Part shown: piece after piece, positions 21,179 to 22,909 of the stretch
Position numbering within the stretch: the first letter of the stretch is position 1
How the letters are laid out: each line of letters begins with the position of its first letter
Assembly (NCBI GenBank): GCA_025061245.1
Contig: JANZKD010000010.1
Coordinates: 1-22,909, forward strand
DNA length: 22,909 nucleotides
Direction: 5' to 3'
Origin: Candidatus Culexmicrobium profundum
GTDB taxonomy: Archaea; Thermoproteota; Methanomethylicia; Culexarchaeales; Culexmicrobiaceae
Position numbers and translations under genes: made by a program
Notes under the pieces: generated by a model
Seen by the model: only the letters and a program-made list of their open reading frames with translations
Database searches by the model: none
Told to the model about the DNA's origin: nothing

Positions 21179-22909
21179 GTTTGACTGTTATTTTTACTTC
21201 TTATCTTAACTGTTATTGAGTTGAATATTGGGCCTCCACCTATTTTCTGTGTTGTACTTGGTGTTAGGATGTTTAGTGGCTTTCCATTTAGACCGGTTAA
21301 TAGCTTTGGTGTCCATAATACTTTTGATGGTATTCTATCTGTGATAACTGCCTTCACTTTAATTACACCTAATTCATTGTATAGTTCAATTATTTCTCCT
21401 TCTCTTATTCCAAGTTTCTCTGCATCTTCACTGTTTATCCATACTATTTTTGGTATAGGTCCATATACGTCTTGGAATTGTGTATGTGTATAGTATGGGA
21501 GGGCGCTGTTTAGTAGGATGAATTCATCTTCATCTAGGTTTATTTGCATTTGTTGGGGTAGTGGGTTTAACCCTATTTCTTCAGCTTTCTTGGAGTAGAA
21601 TTCTATTTTACCTGTTGGTGTTTGATATCTGTTTTTCGGTTTTGATTTTAATTTTAGTGTTTCATCTTCCATTAGGTCTTTGAATGACCCTTTTTCAAAG
21701 GCTCCTTTAAAGGCTTTTTTGAGTGCATTCCATGGGTTTTCATAGATCCATTTCTCCTTTAACCTTAGTCTTCTAGCCAGCTCTCTCATAACCCATATTT
21801 CCTCTTTACTTTCACCTAGGGGTTCTATTGCTCTTCTTGATATTCTCACATATCCATGGCTATATGGTACAACGACATCTTCCTTCTCAAGGTATGTTGG
21901 TGCTGGGAGAACTATGTCTGCATAATTAGTTGTCTCTGTCCAGTGGGTGTCATGTACAACTACGAATACATCGTCTCTCATCAATCCATTTCTAAAGGCT
22001 TCTTGATTTGGTAGGGTTGCAGCTGGATTCATGCTGTAAATATATATGAATTTAAATTCTCCTTTTTCAACCAGCTTGCTTAAGGCAACTTGACTGACAG
22101 TTCTTATCTTTTTCTCTGTGAGGCTTTCTCCAGTTAGATATGCATTGTTAACTAGCCATCCCTGACTGTTTGTGTAGTAGAATCCTCTATGAATGCCCAA
22201 TAGTGCTGGGATTAGGGATATGGCTCTAACCGATTCTGCTCCATAGATGCTTTTCTGAAATCCCAGCCCAATCATGGTTACACTGGGCTTATTTTTAGCA
22301 TATGCGTCACCTAGTCTTTCAATGGATCTCCATCTAACACCTGTTACTTCCTCAATTTTACTTGGAGTCCATTTCATAACTTCCTTCTTAAATAACTCAT
22401 ATCCATAGGTCCATTTTTTAATGAATTTTAAATCTACATAGTCGTGGTCTATTAGGTATCTGGCAATTCCATAGGCAAGTGCCACGTCGCTTCCAGGTTT
22501 AGGTTTAAGCCAGATGTTTGCATCTCTTGCACTCTCACTCTCTCTTGGATCTATAACTGCAATAGTTGCCTTTCTCCTCCTAGCCTTAAGGGCTAGAGCC
22601 CATAGATGGGGTGAGCTGACTCTGGCATTGAATCCCCAAAAGACGATTAGCTTCATATGCAATAGTTCTTCTGGTTGAACTCCATAGGTTAATCCGTAGT
22701 GTAGTGATATTGCTTCATGTCCAGATTTACTGCATAGACTATAATCTGTTCTTGTAGCTCCCATTGCATACCAGATTCTCTGCGGGAAGCTTTGTGTTAA
22801 TAACCCTGAATTTCCACTATATTCAAGGTGTAGAATTGATTGCGCTCCATAATCTCGTACTACTTCCCTAATTTTATTAGCTACTAAATCTAAAGTTTCA
22901 CTCCAAGAG
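21175..22909 (-). CDS. Molybdopterin-dependent oxidoreductase (bis-MGD family), N-terminus beyond window edge
   Basis: The frame continues upstream of the first internal Met (22764) to the right edge, reading SWSETLDLVANKIREVV...LLTQSFPQRIWYAMGATRTDYS, so the gene is truncated by the window and 22764 is not its start. Features of the DMSO-reductase/formate-dehydrogenase superfamily: SLCSKSGHEAISLHYG, ALALKARRRKATIAVIDPRES (MGD-binding), LKPKPGSDVALAYGIARYL, IYSMNPAATLPN, DTHWTETTNYADIVLPAPTYLEKED, and a C-terminal molydop_binding domain (INSEDAEKLGIREGEIIELYN). Any N-terminal iron-sulfur motif is outside the window. The substrate cannot be told. The conserved DIVLPAPTYLEKED block and complete C-terminus suggest a functional enzyme; partner subunits, if any, would lie to the right. 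Confidence 0.9.
   Translation of the reverse strand, partial: SWSETLDLVANKIREVVRDYGAQSILHLEYSGNSGLLTQSFPQRIWYAMGATRTDYSLCSKSGHEAISLHYGLTYGVQPEELLHMKLIVFWGFNARVSSPHLWALALKARRRKATIAVIDPRESESARDANIWLKPKPGSDVALAYGIARYLIDHDYVDLKFIKKWTYGYELFKKEVMKWTPSKIEEVTGVRWRSIERLGDAYAKNKPSVTMIGLGFQKSIYGAESVRAISLIPALLGIHRGFYYTNSQGWLVNNAYLTGESLTEKKIRTVSQVALSKLVEKGEFKFIYIYSMNPAATLPNQEAFRNGLMRDDVFVVVHDTHWTETTNYADIVLPAPTYLEKEDVVVPYSHGYVRISRRAIEPLGESKEEIWVMRELARRLRLKEKWIYENPWNALKKAFKGAFEKGSFKDLMEDETLKLKSKPKNRYQTPTGKIEFYSKKAEEIGLNPLPQQMQINLDEDEFILLNSALPYYTHTQFQDVYGPIPKIVWINSEDAEKLGIREGEIIELYNELGVIKVKAVITDRIPSKVLWTPKLLTGLNGKPLNILTPSTTQKIGGGPIFNSITVKIRSKNNSQT

Noticed and set aside
22741..22764. ATG at 22764 as the true start of the molybdopterin oxidoreductase
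   Set aside because: The frame continues upstream to the window edge with family-like sequence, so this Met is internal.

Overview
The window is dense, AT-rich, archaeal chromosomal DNA. The evidence is a tRNA-Glu(CTC) gene with a short intron at the canonical archaeal position and an encoded CCA end, TATA-like boxes about 25 bases before several starts (several transcripts look leaderless), an archaeal-type TmcA tRNA acetyltransferase, a PF01637-type archaeal ATPase, and a VapBC pair. Gene content and the intron-bearing tRNA suggest a TACK-type (Bathyarchaeia-like) archaeon; that placement is inference.

Layout. 1-503 (-): start of a DUF362 protein cut by the window edge, divergent from a Trm112-like/methyltransferase fusion (610-1473). 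1665-2252: acylphosphatase-like domain fused to a coiled coil made of seven perfect heptads. 2292-3479 (-): YcaQ/AlkX-like DNA glycosylase with its QxD motif. 3543-3587: a TATA box followed by two copies of the dyad ACTGGT-N6-ACCAGT, the first inside a perfect 22-bp palindrome; they precede an archaeal AAA+ ATPase (3587-4693) and a small membrane-anchored coiled-coil protein (4754-5230). 5451-6728: a DAO-type FAD oxidoreductase whose FAD-binding N-terminus has no ordinary start codon. 6740-9656 (-): a tightly packed four-gene operon of membrane proteins of unknown function. 9791-10996: a pita-bread (M24) protein with creatinase-like rather than peptidase-like active-site residues. 11152-11622: Cys-rich DUF3795 protein. 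12529-11672 (-): tRNA-Glu followed by a vapBC pair with an inverted repeat just upstream of vapB.

The right half holds a double-anchored membrane protein (12565-13506, -), tmcA (13657-16047), a large M14 zinc carboxypeptidase (16050-18512, -) divergent from agmatinase (18665-19510), a tandem GNAT protein (19714-20541), a TudS-related desulfidase (20618-21178), and the C-terminal part of a molybdopterin oxidoreductase (21175-22909, -).

The best candidates for something undescribed are the four-gene membrane operon, flanked by the FAD oxidase and the creatinase-like hydrolase, and the double-palindrome control region of the ATPase / membrane coiled-coil pair. No gene-free stretch exceeds about 220 bases, and I see no CRISPR array, insertion sequence or rRNA.
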